A stretch of DNA of 64,000 nt from Chitinophagales bacterium 33-2 (lineage in GTDB: Bacteria; Bacteroidota; Bacteroidia; Chitinophagales; Chitinophagaceae). Below the pieces are notes generated by a model, which did not search any database, was not told the origin of the DNA, and saw only the letters and a program-made list of their open reading frames with translations. The position numbers and the translations under genes are program-made. The DNA lies in the NCBI GenBank assembly GCA_002050435.1, contig MWYV01000033.1, positions 1-64,000 of the forward strand, given 5' to 3'. The number at the start of each line of letters is the position of its first letter. Positions within the stretch are counted from its first letter, which is position 1. Positions 18,523 through 29,236 of this stretch are shown piece after piece.

Positions 18523-19524
18523 TTAATTTACCTGGTAAAACCGGATGTTTTCTGAATCCGTACCATCCGTGAACTTTACAAGTCCAATGCCTTTTGCATA
18601 AAATAACTCCGAAGGTGTTGCCATGTCAGAGAAAACGCCTGCAGTACCCAACTGTGGTGTCATCTGAATCCTGTACACATTGGTGTAATTCTTACCATTC
18701 ACAGTTATGGAGGCATTGTTGTTCAGCACATTGAATTTAAACCGCAGCGTAACCGGGAAACCGCCCGCTGTTCCGTTATGGTCGGAATTCCAGGTGGCGT
18801 TACTGGCCAGGTTTTCTTTCATGAAAAGAATATCCAGGAAAGGCTGACTAAAAGTGATCTGCAAACCCGAAACCGCACTTGCATCAATGTATTGATAATA
18901 ACTGTTATTTGAAGCGTTGTACCGGTAAAATGAAGTATCGGAATTGCCAAATTCATCCGCGGTAATAAAATTCCTGTAAGTATTGGAAGCCAGCGTTTTC
19001 GTTCCGCCTACCGAAACTTTGATGGTATCGGTTCCTCCCTGGTCATAGCTCCACCAGCTATTGGCGGTCATTGGGAAATACACCTGTGAGCCCGTTGGTG
19101 GCGGCGTAGATCCTGCAGGCAATACGGTTACAGAAACACTACAAAAACTGGAATCAAAGATCACAAAGAAATCATTTACGCCTGCGCTTAAAGGAGTTCC
19201 CGCTGCATTCAGCTTCACTGTAGCCACACCTGCATTGGCGAAGGACCCCTGTCCACGGAAATAATAACCATTTACAGTATCCGTGGAAATATTATAAGTA
19301 CCGGGAACAGTTACATCAATGGTAACCTCAAGAAAATTACTATCCGTAAGGGCGGTACCGGCAATAAAATTACCCGCAACATTTTTCGGATTACATTCCC
19401 CTGCACTGTTCTGGAGGCTGCCACTGGCAGGTGTTCCTACTTCAAAACTCAATTCCTTCTGGCAGGATACCATGATCAAGGTGGCACTTAGGGCTAGCAA
19501 TAAACGGTTCATAAACAAGAACAT
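18523..19524 (-). CDS. Lipoprotein of unknown function
   Basis: Lipobox LIMVSCQKEL. Confidence 0.75.
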   Translation of the reverse strand: MFLFMNRLLLALSATLIMVSCQKELSFEVGTPASGSLQNSAGECNPKNVAGNFIAGTALTDSNFLEVTIDVTVPGTYNISTDTVNGYYFRGQGSFANAGVATVKLNAAGTPLSAGVNDFFVIFDSSFCSVSVTVLPAGSTPPPTGSQVYFPMTANSWWSYDQGGTDTIKVSVGGTKTLASNTYRNFITADEFGNSDTSFYRYNASNNSYYQYIDASAVSGLQITFSQPFLDILFMKENLASNATWNSDHNGTAGGFPVTLRFKFNVLNNNASITVNGKNYTNVYRIQMTPQLGTAGVFSDMATPSELFYAKGIGLVKFTDGTDSENIRFYQVN

Positions 19525-19569
19525 AAATTTGCGCTAATCTACAATTATATTTTTGACCGCAGTTCCCGT

Positions 19570-21339
19570 TCAGCCCAATTCCACCGCTTTTTTTTCAAAC
19601 TGCATCTCGTATAACTTGCTGTAATGGCCGCCTGTATTCAATAACTCCCTGTGCGTACCCATCTCCCTGATCTCCCCCTTGTCCAGCACAATAATGGCAT
19701 CCGCTCTTTGAATGGTTGACAACCTGTGGGCAATCACTATAGATGTTCGTCCTTTTATAAGTGCCTGAATTGCCTGTTCAATCAGGTGTTCGCTTTCCGT
19801 ATCCACCGAAGAAGTGGCCTCATCGAGAATAAGAATAGAAGGGTTATAGAGCAGTGCCCTGATAAAGGAAAGCAACTGCCGCTGCCCCACCGACAGTGTT
19901 GCGCCCCTTTCCATTACGCTGTATTCATACTGCCCGGGCAGGCGCATGATAAAATCGTGCATCCCGATCATTTTTGCTGCTTCGATCACTTTTTCCCGTG
20001 GAATGTTGGGATTCAGCAAGGTTAGGTTATCCATCACTGTTCCTGAAAAAAGAAAAACATCCTGTAATACCACTCCGGTGCATGTTCTTAGTGCATCCAG
20101 CTGAAAGTCTTCCACGGGCACATCATCAATTTTTATACTTCCTTTTTTTACCTCGTATAACCTGTTCAATAAACTGATGATGGTGGTTTTCCCACTTCCT
20201 GTATGTCCAACAATGGCCAGGGTTTGCCCGGGTTCTACCGTGAAACTCAGATTTTTTAATACCTCCGCTGCTTCCGTATAACCAAAAGAAACATTTTCAA
20301 ATGCTACTTTTCCTTTAACCGACAGGGGTGCATAGCTGCCTTCATTTTTAATGAAATCTTCATTATCCAGTACATTAAAAACACGCTCGCTGGCAATCAT
20401 GCCCATTTGCAGCACATTGAATTTATCAGCGATCATTCTCAAAGGCCGGAAGATGAGATTGAGATAAAGAATAAACGACATGATCACACCCGGGCTGATG
20501 GATTCCCCGGCTCCAAACCAAACAATCAGTCCAATGGAGGCTGCCAGCACAATTTCAACTACAGGAAAAAAAACGGAATAAGCAAATATGGCTTTTACGT
20601 TGGCATTTCTATGTTCTTTGTTGATCGCCATGAATTTGGCAGATTCTCTTTCTTCCGCTGCAAAGGCCTGCACAATATGAACCCCTGTAATATGTTCCTG
20701 CACAAATGCATTCAGCTGCGCTACTGCATTTCTCACTTTCTGAAAAGACCTGTTCACGCTTTCTTTGAAATAATACGTGGCGATAATGAGCACAGGAAAA
20801 GGGATGAGGCATACAAGAGTGAGGCGCCAGTCGGTCCATAACATGATGCCCAGTACGCATAGAATAGACAGCAGGTCGGCGATGATCGGAATCAGTCCAT
20901 CAGCAAAAATTTCATTTACCCTTTCGATGTCATCTACCGTTCTCGTGGTAAGTGTTCCAATAGGTGTTCTGTCGAATTGCCGAAGATTGAGATGGATCAC
21001 TTTTTTAAAAACCTTTACCCTGATATCTTTTACAACGCTTTGTCCGAGCCAGCTGGTGATATAGGAAAAATAAAAACGGATGGCGGTTTCAATCAGCAAA
21101 AAACCTACCTGGATGAGGGTTATATAAATGATCCAGTCGTACACCCTTCCTCTTATGAAATGATCAACCGTATACTGTATGAGAAAGGGCCGCACGGGCG
21201 TGAATGCTGCCAGCAATATCGCAAGCCCAATACTCCAGAAAAAAATTTTCCGGTAGGGCCTGGTGAATTCTAATACGCGTTTTAAAAGATGAAAATCAAA
21301 GCTCTTTTTTTCCTTACTCAAAGCCGGGTCTTTAAACAA
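19570..21339 (-). CDS. ABC transporter, fused TM and ATPase domains (multidrug/lipid exporter type)
   Basis: GHTGSGKTTIISLLNRLY Walker A; LSVGQRQLLSFIRALLYNPSILILDEATSSVD. Confidence 0.95.
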   Translation of the reverse strand: MFKDPALSKEKKSFDFHLLKRVLEFTRPYRKIFFWSIGLAILLAAFTPVRPFLIQYTVDHFIRGRVYDWIIYITLIQVGFLLIETAIRFYFSYITSWLGQSVVKDIRVKVFKKVIHLNLRQFDRTPIGTLTTRTVDDIERVNEIFADGLIPIIADLLSILCVLGIMLWTDWRLTLVCLIPFPVLIIATYYFKESVNRSFQKVRNAVAQLNAFVQEHITGVHIVQAFAAEERESAKFMAINKEHRNANVKAIFAYSVFFPVVEIVLAASIGLIVWFGAGESISPGVIMSFILYLNLIFRPLRMIADKFNVLQMGMIASERVFNVLDNEDFIKNEGSYAPLSVKGKVAFENVSFGYTEAAEVLKNLSFTVEPGQTLAIVGHTGSGKTTIISLLNRLYEVKKGSIKIDDVPVEDFQLDALRTCTGVVLQDVFLFSGTVMDNLTLLNPNIPREKVIEAAKMIGMHDFIMRLPGQYEYSVMERGATLSVGQRQLLSFIRALLYNPSILILDEATSSVDTESEHLIEQAIQALIKGRTSIVIAHRLSTIQRADAIIVLDKGEIREMGTHRELLNTGGHYSKLYEMQFEKKAVELG

Positions 21340-21354
21340 ATTTAGATGCTATCT

Positions 21355-23574
21355 TCAGAATTCTCCAGATTCTTCACCCATAGCGCTTTTATAAGCCTTA
21401 ATAAAGATGGCGCCCAGGTTTTTATGCGGTGGGATGTAGTCATCAAACCCGTCCACTCTTCCGACGTTTGATTTGAATTCACTCCAGAAAGACATCCATT
21501 CAATTCCCTGGCCTGCGCTCATTTTTTTGTTCACCAGTTCAATGAAGGGACGGTTAATGATCTCTTTACCGATCTGCTTCGAAGCAATGATATGCGCATC
21601 AGGTGCATGACGCAGTACATCGTGGATCAGGTGATAGCCACCACAGGAACCCAGGAAAACAATTTTTGCCGCGGGTTGTATCTGGCTGATGGTATAAGGC
21701 GCATAATAGCTGTGACCCCTGTGTATCACAATGGTAGGCTGAATGTTCTTACCAGCAAGATAAGCATTCAGCGCTTCCTGGGCCTTGTCAAGATCACCGT
21801 TTTCTTCGTCCAGCGGTTTATTGGCATAGATCAACAAAGGCTTACCTTTTGTGTTGGAAAAAGCGATCCAGTTCTTATTGTCCTCGATCTTTTTCCAACT
21901 GGAAGCCGGGAATTGAGGAAGAAATTTTGCATAGTTGCCCCTGCCATCTTCATCACCATAAAAGAATACCTGCATCACCACTCTATTGGAAGAATCAGCG
22001 GAAGCAAGGGTTTCATAACTCAGACTGTAAACAGGAGGAATGCCAAATTCCTTTGAAAGATTAATGGAACTGTCGGTAGCCGACTGAAATAATTTATAAA
22101 GCAGATTATAAATCACCATGCCTCTTTTATTACCCTCGGCTGCACTTCTGTCGAAATTTAACTTGGTATTATTGAGCATGTCAATGGCGATGGTTTTGTT
22201 GGTTTCCACGATGCTTGCATACGAATCTGCCACATCCACACCATCTTCAAGACCATCAGATTTTTCAAGATTGTTTACAAAGGCCGTCATCAGGATCTGC
22301 GCTTGCTTTCCATCAGGGAAAGTGCCCAGGAAATTACCAAGCGTATTGTATCCGGCTGCGATCCTTATAAACTTTTTAAACCTGTCAAATCCAACACTCA
22401 TTAGAAGAGAGTCGCCACGGTTGCCCACTTTAGACATCATTAGCGGATAAATACCTTTTACATAGCTTGATGTGTACATATCTCTTTCACCCGCGATTAC
22501 CAGGTAGTACAATTCATTTGCATTGAGTTGCTGAAGGATACGAAAACGTGCAGCATCCGGCAGTTCATGCAGGTCGTTGATCTTTTTGATAAAGATCTCC
22601 TGTCCTTTTCTTTCCAGCATTTTTGTAAGCGATTCCATTTCCAGGATCTTCTCTCCATTCAGTGAACGATTTACATAATCCATCCTGGTTTTTACCAGCA
22701 GCTTATAATATTTTTCGCCATCATCTTTTAAAGCAATGATCTCTTCAGGCTTCTGGTGTCCTTTTAAAATATTGTCAAGGAAAGGAAAGAGTATCTGACC
22801 GCTTCCACCGCTGGTAGCCATCTTTGCGATCGTGCGGATGAATTCATCATCTACATTGCGAATCGCATAACCCAATTTATTATTTGCTGCTGCAAAATCA
22901 TACAGAAGCCTTGGATATTTATACCCGGCCAATTTGATCAGGCTGTCACGGAAAGGCACATCCGGGTTGTCTTTCAGCATCGAAAATGTTTTTTCCGGGT
23001 GCAGCTGGCAATATTTTCTTACCAAAGCATTTTTTGCGGTCTTAAATCCCGGGTTGCGATCAAAGGCGTCGCTGGATAACATTACTCTTGCCACATCGTA
23101 TGACGACTGATCCACGAGGGTTTCAATTGTCAAACCCCTTTTATCTTTTTCAATGGCCGCTTCGTAAGTTTCTACAAGTGTGGGAAGCCTGGAAGCCGTG
23201 AACTGTCGGTTACGGAAACTCTGGCTGAAATTCTTGAGGATCTTTTCCAATCCCAGCAGGTACCCTTTTTTCTTCTGATCACCAGTCAGCGAATCGCTTT
23301 CAATGCGGCATTGAAGCAGGTCGATCTTGCTGGTAAGCGCCTGGGTAACAAAATAATTGATGTCCTCATTATTACCAGCGAAAAACAAATTGTCGGGGCG
23401 GCCATCGGCCTTTAAAGCATTTTTCTGTTCCCTGTCGATCCGGTCGTGCCACAGCGCCCTTCCGATTGGCGGTTTGCAACCTTTATCGGGGTTTGCCTGT
23501 GATATGGAAACCATACCAATCATAAGTGAAAGGGTGGAAATTGTTAATCGTAAGATTGGAGCCATTCGCCTCAT
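21355..23574 (-). CDS. Exported large protein with C-terminal caspase/CHAT-like region
   Basis: Signal peptide; TIVIHRGHSYYAPYTISQIQPAAKIVFLGSCGGYHLI His/Cys arrangement. Confidence 0.6.
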   Translation of the reverse strand: MRRMAPILRLTISTLSLMIGMVSISQANPDKGCKPPIGRALWHDRIDREQKNALKADGRPDNLFFAGNNEDINYFVTQALTSKIDLLQCRIESDSLTGDQKKKGYLLGLEKILKNFSQSFRNRQFTASRLPTLVETYEAAIEKDKRGLTIETLVDQSSYDVARVMLSSDAFDRNPGFKTAKNALVRKYCQLHPEKTFSMLKDNPDVPFRDSLIKLAGYKYPRLLYDFAAANNKLGYAIRNVDDEFIRTIAKMATSGGSGQILFPFLDNILKGHQKPEEIIALKDDGEKYYKLLVKTRMDYVNRSLNGEKILEMESLTKMLERKGQEIFIKKINDLHELPDAARFRILQQLNANELYYLVIAGERDMYTSSYVKGIYPLMMSKVGNRGDSLLMSVGFDRFKKFIRIAAGYNTLGNFLGTFPDGKQAQILMTAFVNNLEKSDGLEDGVDVADSYASIVETNKTIAIDMLNNTKLNFDRSAAEGNKRGMVIYNLLYKLFQSATDSSINLSKEFGIPPVYSLSYETLASADSSNRVVMQVFFYGDEDGRGNYAKFLPQFPASSWKKIEDNKNWIAFSNTKGKPLLIYANKPLDEENGDLDKAQEALNAYLAGKNIQPTIVIHRGHSYYAPYTISQIQPAAKIVFLGSCGGYHLIHDVLRHAPDAHIIASKQIGKEIINRPFIELVNKKMSAGQGIEWMSFWSEFKSNVGRVDGFDDYIPPHKNLGAIFIKAYKSAMGEESGEF

Positions 23575-23791
23575 AATACAAATTTAATACCCGAAGATGT
23601 AAACCCAAGTTAAGGGTTGGGAGCATAATGACCTGGATAAGAGGGAAATCGTAGCAATTGAGCCTGAAACAGGTGGTTTAATTCAGACTTTTTTTTGATA
23701 CCTGCATTAAATTTATATTAACTCTATCTTATCAACTCAGGCTCCTCCCGCCCGTTTGCCCTTTTAACTTAGGTTTGCGGAAACGAACTGC

Positions 23792-24469
23792 ATGGACGCC
23801 AGAGCAAGAAAGGTACTGATAGCAGATGACGAGCCTGACATCATTGAAATCCTGAAATACAATCTCGAAAAAGAAGGATTTGCAGTAATTACTGCGAAAG
23901 ACGGCGACGAGGCACTTGAAAAAGCAAGGATCCACCAGCCCGACCTGATCGTTCTGGATATGATGATGCCAAGAAAAAACGGGATGGAAGTTTGCGAAAT
24001 CCTCAGAACCCAGGCCGCTTTTAAAGATACCCTCATCATGTTCCTGACTGCCCTGAGCGATGAGGCAACCCAATTAAAAGGTTTCAGCACAGGCGCCGAC
24101 GATTATATCAGCAAACCCGTGAGCCCTGGGGTTTTTGTAAGTAAAGTAAAAGCGTTGATTCGCAGGTTAAAACCAAATGACACACGCATACTGGTTATTG
24201 ATAACCTGATCGTGGATCCGGAAAAATTCCTGGTAGAATACGAAGGAAAAGAGCTCATTCTCGCAAAAAAAGAATTTGAACTGCTCTATTTGCTTGCAAC
24301 AAAACCAGGAAGGGTTTTTCTCAGGAACGAAATACTAAGCCAGGTATGGGGCAATGAAGTAATCGTGGGCGACAGAACCATTGATGTACATATAAGAAAG
24401 ATCCGCCAGAAGCTGGGAATTGATTGTATTACTACAGTTAAAGGAGTAGGTTATAAATTTGAATTATAA
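23792..24469 (+). CDS. Response regulator, OmpR/PhoB family
   Basis: KVLIADDEPDIIEILKYNLEKEGF receiver; winged helix ...VGDRTIDVHIRKIRQKLG...TVKGVGYKFEL. Confidence 0.95.
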   Translation: MDARARKVLIADDEPDIIEILKYNLEKEGFAVITAKDGDEALEKARIHQPDLIVLDMMMPRKNGMEVCEILRTQAAFKDTLIMFLTALSDEATQLKGFSTGADDYISKPVSPGVFVSKVKALIRRLKPNDTRILVIDNLIVDPEKFLVEYEGKELILAKKEFELLYLLATKPGRVFLRNEILSQVWGNEVIVGDRTIDVHIRKIRQKLGIDCITTVKGVGYKFEL

Positions 24470-24478
24470 TCTCGAAAA

Positions 24479-24949
24479 ATGATGGCACCTATTTTAAGAT
24501 CATTCCTGCTATGCAGCCTGATCTTTTTTTCGCTTCAAGCAGTTGCTCAAAAAGAAAATGCTGCGTATGATAAAGCCCTTGCAGATTCTTTAGGCGCAGA
24601 TGATTATGGGATGAAACCTTATGTGCTGGTTATCCTGAAAACAGGCAGCAATCAAACAGAAAATAAAATGCTGCGCGACAGTCTTTTTCGTGGCCACATG
24701 CAAAACATCAACCGCCTGGCCTCAAATGGCAAACTGGTTGTTGCCGGTCCACTTCAGAAAAATAATAAAGACTACCGGGGTATTTTTATTTTTAATGTAG
24801 CCACCATTCAGGAAGCTGAAACACTTGTTATGGAAGATCCTGCCGTTAGGGAAAAGATTTTTGATGTGGAATTTTACCAATGGTATGGCTCCGCAGCGCT
24901 TGCCCAATACCTGAAATACCACGACAGGATAGAAAAGAAAAAACACTGA
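24479..24949 (+). CDS. Exported YciI-like protein
   Basis: Signal peptide; RGHMQNINRLASNGKLVVAGPLQ and EAETLVMEDPAV YciI-like motifs. Confidence 0.75.
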   Translation: MMAPILRSFLLCSLIFFSLQAVAQKENAAYDKALADSLGADDYGMKPYVLVILKTGSNQTENKMLRDSLFRGHMQNINRLASNGKLVVAGPLQKNNKDYRGIFIFNVATIQEAETLVMEDPAVREKIFDVEFYQWYGSAALAQYLKYHDRIEKKKH

Positions 24950-24986
24950 CCCGTCGTTAACCACCCAGGGATTATTTTTATAGCAG

Positions 24987-26036
24987 ATGTTTCAGAAAAA
25001 CAACCTTTCTCCCCGCCAGCTTTCAGCCCTGACAGCCCTCATACTTTCCCTTCCCATAAGTGGTGGCATCTGGTTCATAGAAAACTGGAAATACGGCATC
25101 ACCGCCTTCCTGATGATCTTCACCGGGAGTTATATCCTGATCCTTTATATTTTTCAGAATTTCATTTACCGAAAAATCAAATTGATCTATAAATTCATTC
25201 ACCAGACTAAAGCCACCAAAAGAGAAGAAACCTATTATAAATACATCCTTCCACAGAAAAGCATTGATGAAGTGAGAGAAGATGTTGAAAAATGGGGCGA
25301 ACAAAGGAGCCGCGAAATTGAAATGCTTCAGCAAAACGAGATCTTCAGAAAAGAGTTTCTTCAAAATCTTTCGCATGAATTTAAAACACCTGTTTTTTCC
25401 ATTCAGGGTTATGTAGACACATTGTTACAGGGAGCAATGGAAGACCCGGAGATCAACAGGCGCTTCCTTCAGAAAACAGCAAATAATGTGGAGCGGCTGG
25501 TAAACCTGATCAAAGACCTGGATGCGATTTCCAAACTGGAAAGAGGAGAATTAAAATTGAATAAACAGCATTTTGTGATCCAGGAACTGGTAAGGGAAGT
25601 ATTTGACAATCTTTCCTGGAAAGCAGAAGCCAGGCAAATTAGTTTCAGCATTAAAAAAGGATGTGAAACGCCCTTACTGGTTTTTGGTGATAAGGAAAAA
25701 CTCCGCCAGGTGCTGATCAACCTCGTTGATAATGCGGTGAAGTATGGAAAACAAGATGGCGAAGTGGTTGCAAGCATGTATAATACCGACGATACCCATA
25801 TCCTAACAGAGATCAGTGATGATGGAATGGGTATTCCGGAACAGCACCTTGACAGGATCTTTGAAAGATTCTACCGCACCAATGAAGGCAGAAGCCGGGA
25901 TGTTACAGGCAGCGGACTGGGATTGGCCATTTCCAAACATATCATTGAAGCCCACGCACAAAACATTCACGTGAGAAGCAAGGAAAATGTGGGTACCAGT
26001 ATCGGGTTTACCCTAAGTACCCGAAGAGAAAGATAG
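24987..26036 (+). CDS. Sensor histidine kinase, PhoR-like
   Basis: H-box EFLQNLSHEFKTPVFSIQGYVDTL; N box NLVDNAVKYG; GSGLGLAISKHI. Confidence 0.95.
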   Translation: MFQKNNLSPRQLSALTALILSLPISGGIWFIENWKYGITAFLMIFTGSYILILYIFQNFIYRKIKLIYKFIHQTKATKREETYYKYILPQKSIDEVREDVEKWGEQRSREIEMLQQNEIFRKEFLQNLSHEFKTPVFSIQGYVDTLLQGAMEDPEINRRFLQKTANNVERLVNLIKDLDAISKLERGELKLNKQHFVIQELVREVFDNLSWKAEARQISFSIKKGCETPLLVFGDKEKLRQVLINLVDNAVKYGKQDGEVVASMYNTDDTHILTEISDDGMGIPEQHLDRIFERFYRTNEGRSRDVTGSGLGLAISKHIIEAHAQNIHVRSKENVGTSIGFTLSTRRER

Positions 26037-26124
26037 GGCTGCAATTATTAATATAAGCGGTTGAATCTTCACATGAGCCAATGACCAAAAGCCTTATCTT
26101 TAGCCCTCTCAAAAAAACAACAAT

Positions 26125-26643
26125 ATGAAAAAATTTTTGGCGCTGGCATTAATGACAGCCATCATCACAACCAACACGGCAGATGCTCAAACTACTGCTA
26201 AAAAAAGTCCTGCAGTAACCGTTAGCCAGACCATCAAATCAGGTGCTACAATAACTATAGCTTATGGTCAGCCTTCTTTAAATGGTAGAACCATAGGAAC
26301 CGATGTTGAACCTAAAATTGATAAAGTTTGGCGTATGGGTGCAAACGAAGCCACCACTTTTGAAACAAACAAAGAAATTACACTTGACGGACATAAACTT
26401 CCGGCAGGAAAATATTCGGTTTTCGGAATTGCACATGATAACACTTTCACTTTGATCTTTAATAAAGAATGGAAGATGTGGGGAACACAATATACGCAGC
26501 ACAGAGATAAGGATGCTTTAAGTTTTGTTGTGAAAAAGCAAGTACCGGAAACAGCAAGCGAAAAGTTAACCTATGCCATTGATAAAGATGGAAAGATCAG
26601 CATGGTTTGGGGTGATATGGCGATTGCCTTTTTTGCGAATTGA
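26125..26643 (+). CDS. DUF2911-like exported protein
   Basis: ITIAYGQPSLNGRTIG...VWRMGANEATTFETNKEITLDGHKLPAGKYSVF. Confidence 0.85.
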   Translation: MKKFLALALMTAIITTNTADAQTTAKKSPAVTVSQTIKSGATITIAYGQPSLNGRTIGTDVEPKIDKVWRMGANEATTFETNKEITLDGHKLPAGKYSVFGIAHDNTFTLIFNKEWKMWGTQYTQHRDKDALSFVVKKQVPETASEKLTYAIDKDGKISMVWGDMAIAFFAN

Positions 26644-26665
26644 TTTTCGTTAAATATTATTATCA

Positions 26666-26690
26666 GATCCCGCTTCGAGCGGGATCTTTT
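26666..26690 (+). terminator. Rho-independent terminator
   Basis: GATCCCGCttcgaGCGGGATCtttt. Confidence 0.9.
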
Positions 26691-26719
26691 ATTCCCGGAG
26701 GTTTTATTAATATTATCGG

Positions 26720-28888
26720 ATGGATCGTCAAAAAATGATAAAAAGAATTTTCCCGAATTTTCTTATCCTGGTTTTCTTCCTGTTTTCAAATGCTGTAAAT
26801 GCACAGTACCAGTTAAAGATCAGGGTGGTGAATGATGAAAAAAAAATTCTTACCGGCGTAACTGCTTTAATCGAGAAAATAAACAAAACGGTAATTGCAG
26901 ATAAAAACGGTGAGGTCATATTTGAAGATCTTGCTGCAGGAAATTGCTCCATCCTGTTTACGCATGTTGGTTATAAAGAAAAACGGATCGATGTACAGAT
27001 CCCTGCAGAAAGCAGCATTGAAGTCTTGCTTGAAGAAGCACATGAACACGAGGAAGAAGTGATTATAATGGCTACCAGAACCAGTCGTACCATATATGAC
27101 CTTCCAACAAGGGTTGAAGTGATCTCCGGAGAAGAGCTGGAAGAAAAATCAAACATGAAACCCGGTGAGATCAGGATGTTATTGAATGAAAGTACTGGGA
27201 TCCAGATACAGCAAACTTCCGCCACTTCTTACAATTCCAGTATCAGGATTCAGGGACTGGATGGGCGGTACACGCAATTATTAAGAGATGGCTATCCTGT
27301 GTATGGCGGTTTTTCCGGTGGATTGAGTTTGTTACAGGTATCACCCCTGGATCTGAAACAGGTTGAAGTGATCAAAGGTTCTGTTTCTACTTTGTATGGA
27401 GGTGGCGCCATTGCCGGACTGGTGAACCTGGTTTCCAAAACTCCGGGAGAAAAACAGGAACTGAATTTTTTAACCAATTTTACCTCGGCGGGTGGCTCGG
27501 ATCTGAGTGGGTTTTACAGTCAGCGGTTTACTAAAACCGGTGTCACCGTATTTGCATCCAGAAATACCGGCAAGGAATTCGACCCTGCGGGAATCGGGTT
27601 TTCCGCCATACCAAAATTTACCCGATACAGTATTCATCCACGTGTTTTCTTTTATGGGGAACGTTTGAATGTGGACGTTGGAGTTAATTTTATTACGGAG
27701 GACAGGCTTGGAGGAAGTATTGACTTCATCAGGAAAAGAGAAACAGGGTATTTTGAAAATAACCAGACTAAAAGATTTACAACTCAATTAGGAATACAAT
27801 ATGTTTTGAACAAAGAAAACCGGCTGGGATTTAAATCTTCATTTTCTTACCTCGAACGGCTCCTGGAGGCACAGGCTTATGTTTTCGGAGGTGAACAGAA
27901 AACCCTGTTTTCAGAACTGACCTTAACCACTGAAAAAGAAAATTCCATTTTAATTACCGGGTTGAATTTTATAAATGAAAGATTTGATGAAATCTATTCC
28001 GGAGCATCTGTAAGGGATTATGCCTTTGCAGTACCCGGAGCTTTTATGCAACACTCCTGGAAAACTTCAGATGCTGTTTCCATTGAATCGGGTTTACGCC
28101 TGGATCATGCAGCTGATTTCGGGTGGGAGCTGCTGCCGCGCATTTCTTTCCTGTATAAACCAGGTGCAAAAACAACGCTTAGGATAGGAGGTGGCAAGGG
28201 ATATAAAATGCCAGGATTGTTTTCTGAAGAATCGGAAAGAATCCTTTTTAAAAACCTGCTTCCACTGGATATAAATAATTTGCAAAGCGAACGATCAACA
28301 GGTGCGAATGTAGATGTGAATTACAGGACAGGACTTGGCGCTTTGGGAATTAGTTTCAACCACCTGTTTTTTTATACCCGGTTAAACAGGCCGCTGATGC
28401 TGACGCAGGTGACAGGCGGATACAGATTTGAAAATTCAGATGGGTTTATAGATACAAAGGGAATGGAAACCAATATTAAACTTACTTACGAAGCTCTGAA
28501 ATTATTCATAGGATACAGTTTTACTGATGCGCAAAGAAAATTAAATGGAACAGAAACCAGGTTAGCTATGACATCGAAGCACCGTTTGAATAACGTTTTA
28601 ATGTTTGAAAAAGAAGGTAAATTCAGATCTGGATTTGAAGCTTATTATTTTAGTCCGCAGTTCCTGAATGATGGCACTACCGGAAAATCGTACTGGATCT
28701 TTGGACTGATGGGAGAAGTAATCTTTGGAAAAATTGCTGTTTTTGTAAACTTTGAAAATTTTACAGATACCAGGCAAACCAGGATGGGGTCCATTTATTC
28801 AGGTTCTGTTTTAGATCCTCAATTCAAAGATATCTATGCTCCACTTGACGGATTTGTAATGAACGGCGGTTTGAGGATCAAATTATAA
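26720..28888 (+). CDS. TonB-dependent receptor
   Basis: Carboxypeptidase-like domain; plug IRIQGLDGRYTQLLRDGYPVYGGFSGGLSLLQVSPLDLKQVEVIKG. Confidence 0.9.
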   Translation: MDRQKMIKRIFPNFLILVFFLFSNAVNAQYQLKIRVVNDEKKILTGVTALIEKINKTVIADKNGEVIFEDLAAGNCSILFTHVGYKEKRIDVQIPAESSIEVLLEEAHEHEEEVIIMATRTSRTIYDLPTRVEVISGEELEEKSNMKPGEIRMLLNESTGIQIQQTSATSYNSSIRIQGLDGRYTQLLRDGYPVYGGFSGGLSLLQVSPLDLKQVEVIKGSVSTLYGGGAIAGLVNLVSKTPGEKQELNFLTNFTSAGGSDLSGFYSQRFTKTGVTVFASRNTGKEFDPAGIGFSAIPKFTRYSIHPRVFFYGERLNVDVGVNFITEDRLGGSIDFIRKRETGYFENNQTKRFTTQLGIQYVLNKENRLGFKSSFSYLERLLEAQAYVFGGEQKTLFSELTLTTEKENSILITGLNFINERFDEIYSGASVRDYAFAVPGAFMQHSWKTSDAVSIESGLRLDHAADFGWELLPRISFLYKPGAKTTLRIGGGKGYKMPGLFSEESERILFKNLLPLDINNLQSERSTGANVDVNYRTGLGALGISFNHLFFYTRLNRPLMLTQVTGGYRFENSDGFIDTKGMETNIKLTYEALKLFIGYSFTDAQRKLNGTETRLAMTSKHRLNNVLMFEKEGKFRSGFEAYYFSPQFLNDGTTGKSYWIFGLMGEVIFGKIAVFVNFENFTDTRQTRMGSIYSGSVLDPQFKDIYAPLDGFVMNGGLRIKL

Positions 28889-28892
28889 AAAA

Positions 28893-28913
28893 GGTCCCCC
28901 TTTTTGGAGGACC
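28893..28913. terminator. Hairpin terminator
   Basis: GGTCC...GGACC directly after the CDS. Confidence 0.5.
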
Positions 28914-29236
28914 CACTTCCAACGGCGTTGTTGAATTTTTTACTGGTCGGACGCCTTTGGCTTGTTCTTAGGATTGGACCGGGTTGGTTTTTCATAATGC
29001 GAATTTCCCGGCTTTCCAAAGGATAATGAACTTCAAATAAAGCGGGTAAACCACTTAACTGCAAGAATTTCCGCTTTAATTATCCTTATTTAAAAGTCAA
29101 ATATTAAATTTGGATAAGTACTTTCCCTTATCCGGCAATCCACCTGCTTAATCTTGAAACTAACCCAGAATTATACATGCACTTTAATTTGAATCCCTGA
29201 TAGCTTTGATTATCTTAACAGGCCAAATAAGCTTGT

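Noticed and set aside
21355-23574. Caspase-like protein as part of a defence system
   Set aside because: It has a signal peptide and no adjacent nuclease, NTPase or sensor genes; neighbours are an ABC exporter and a two-component system.
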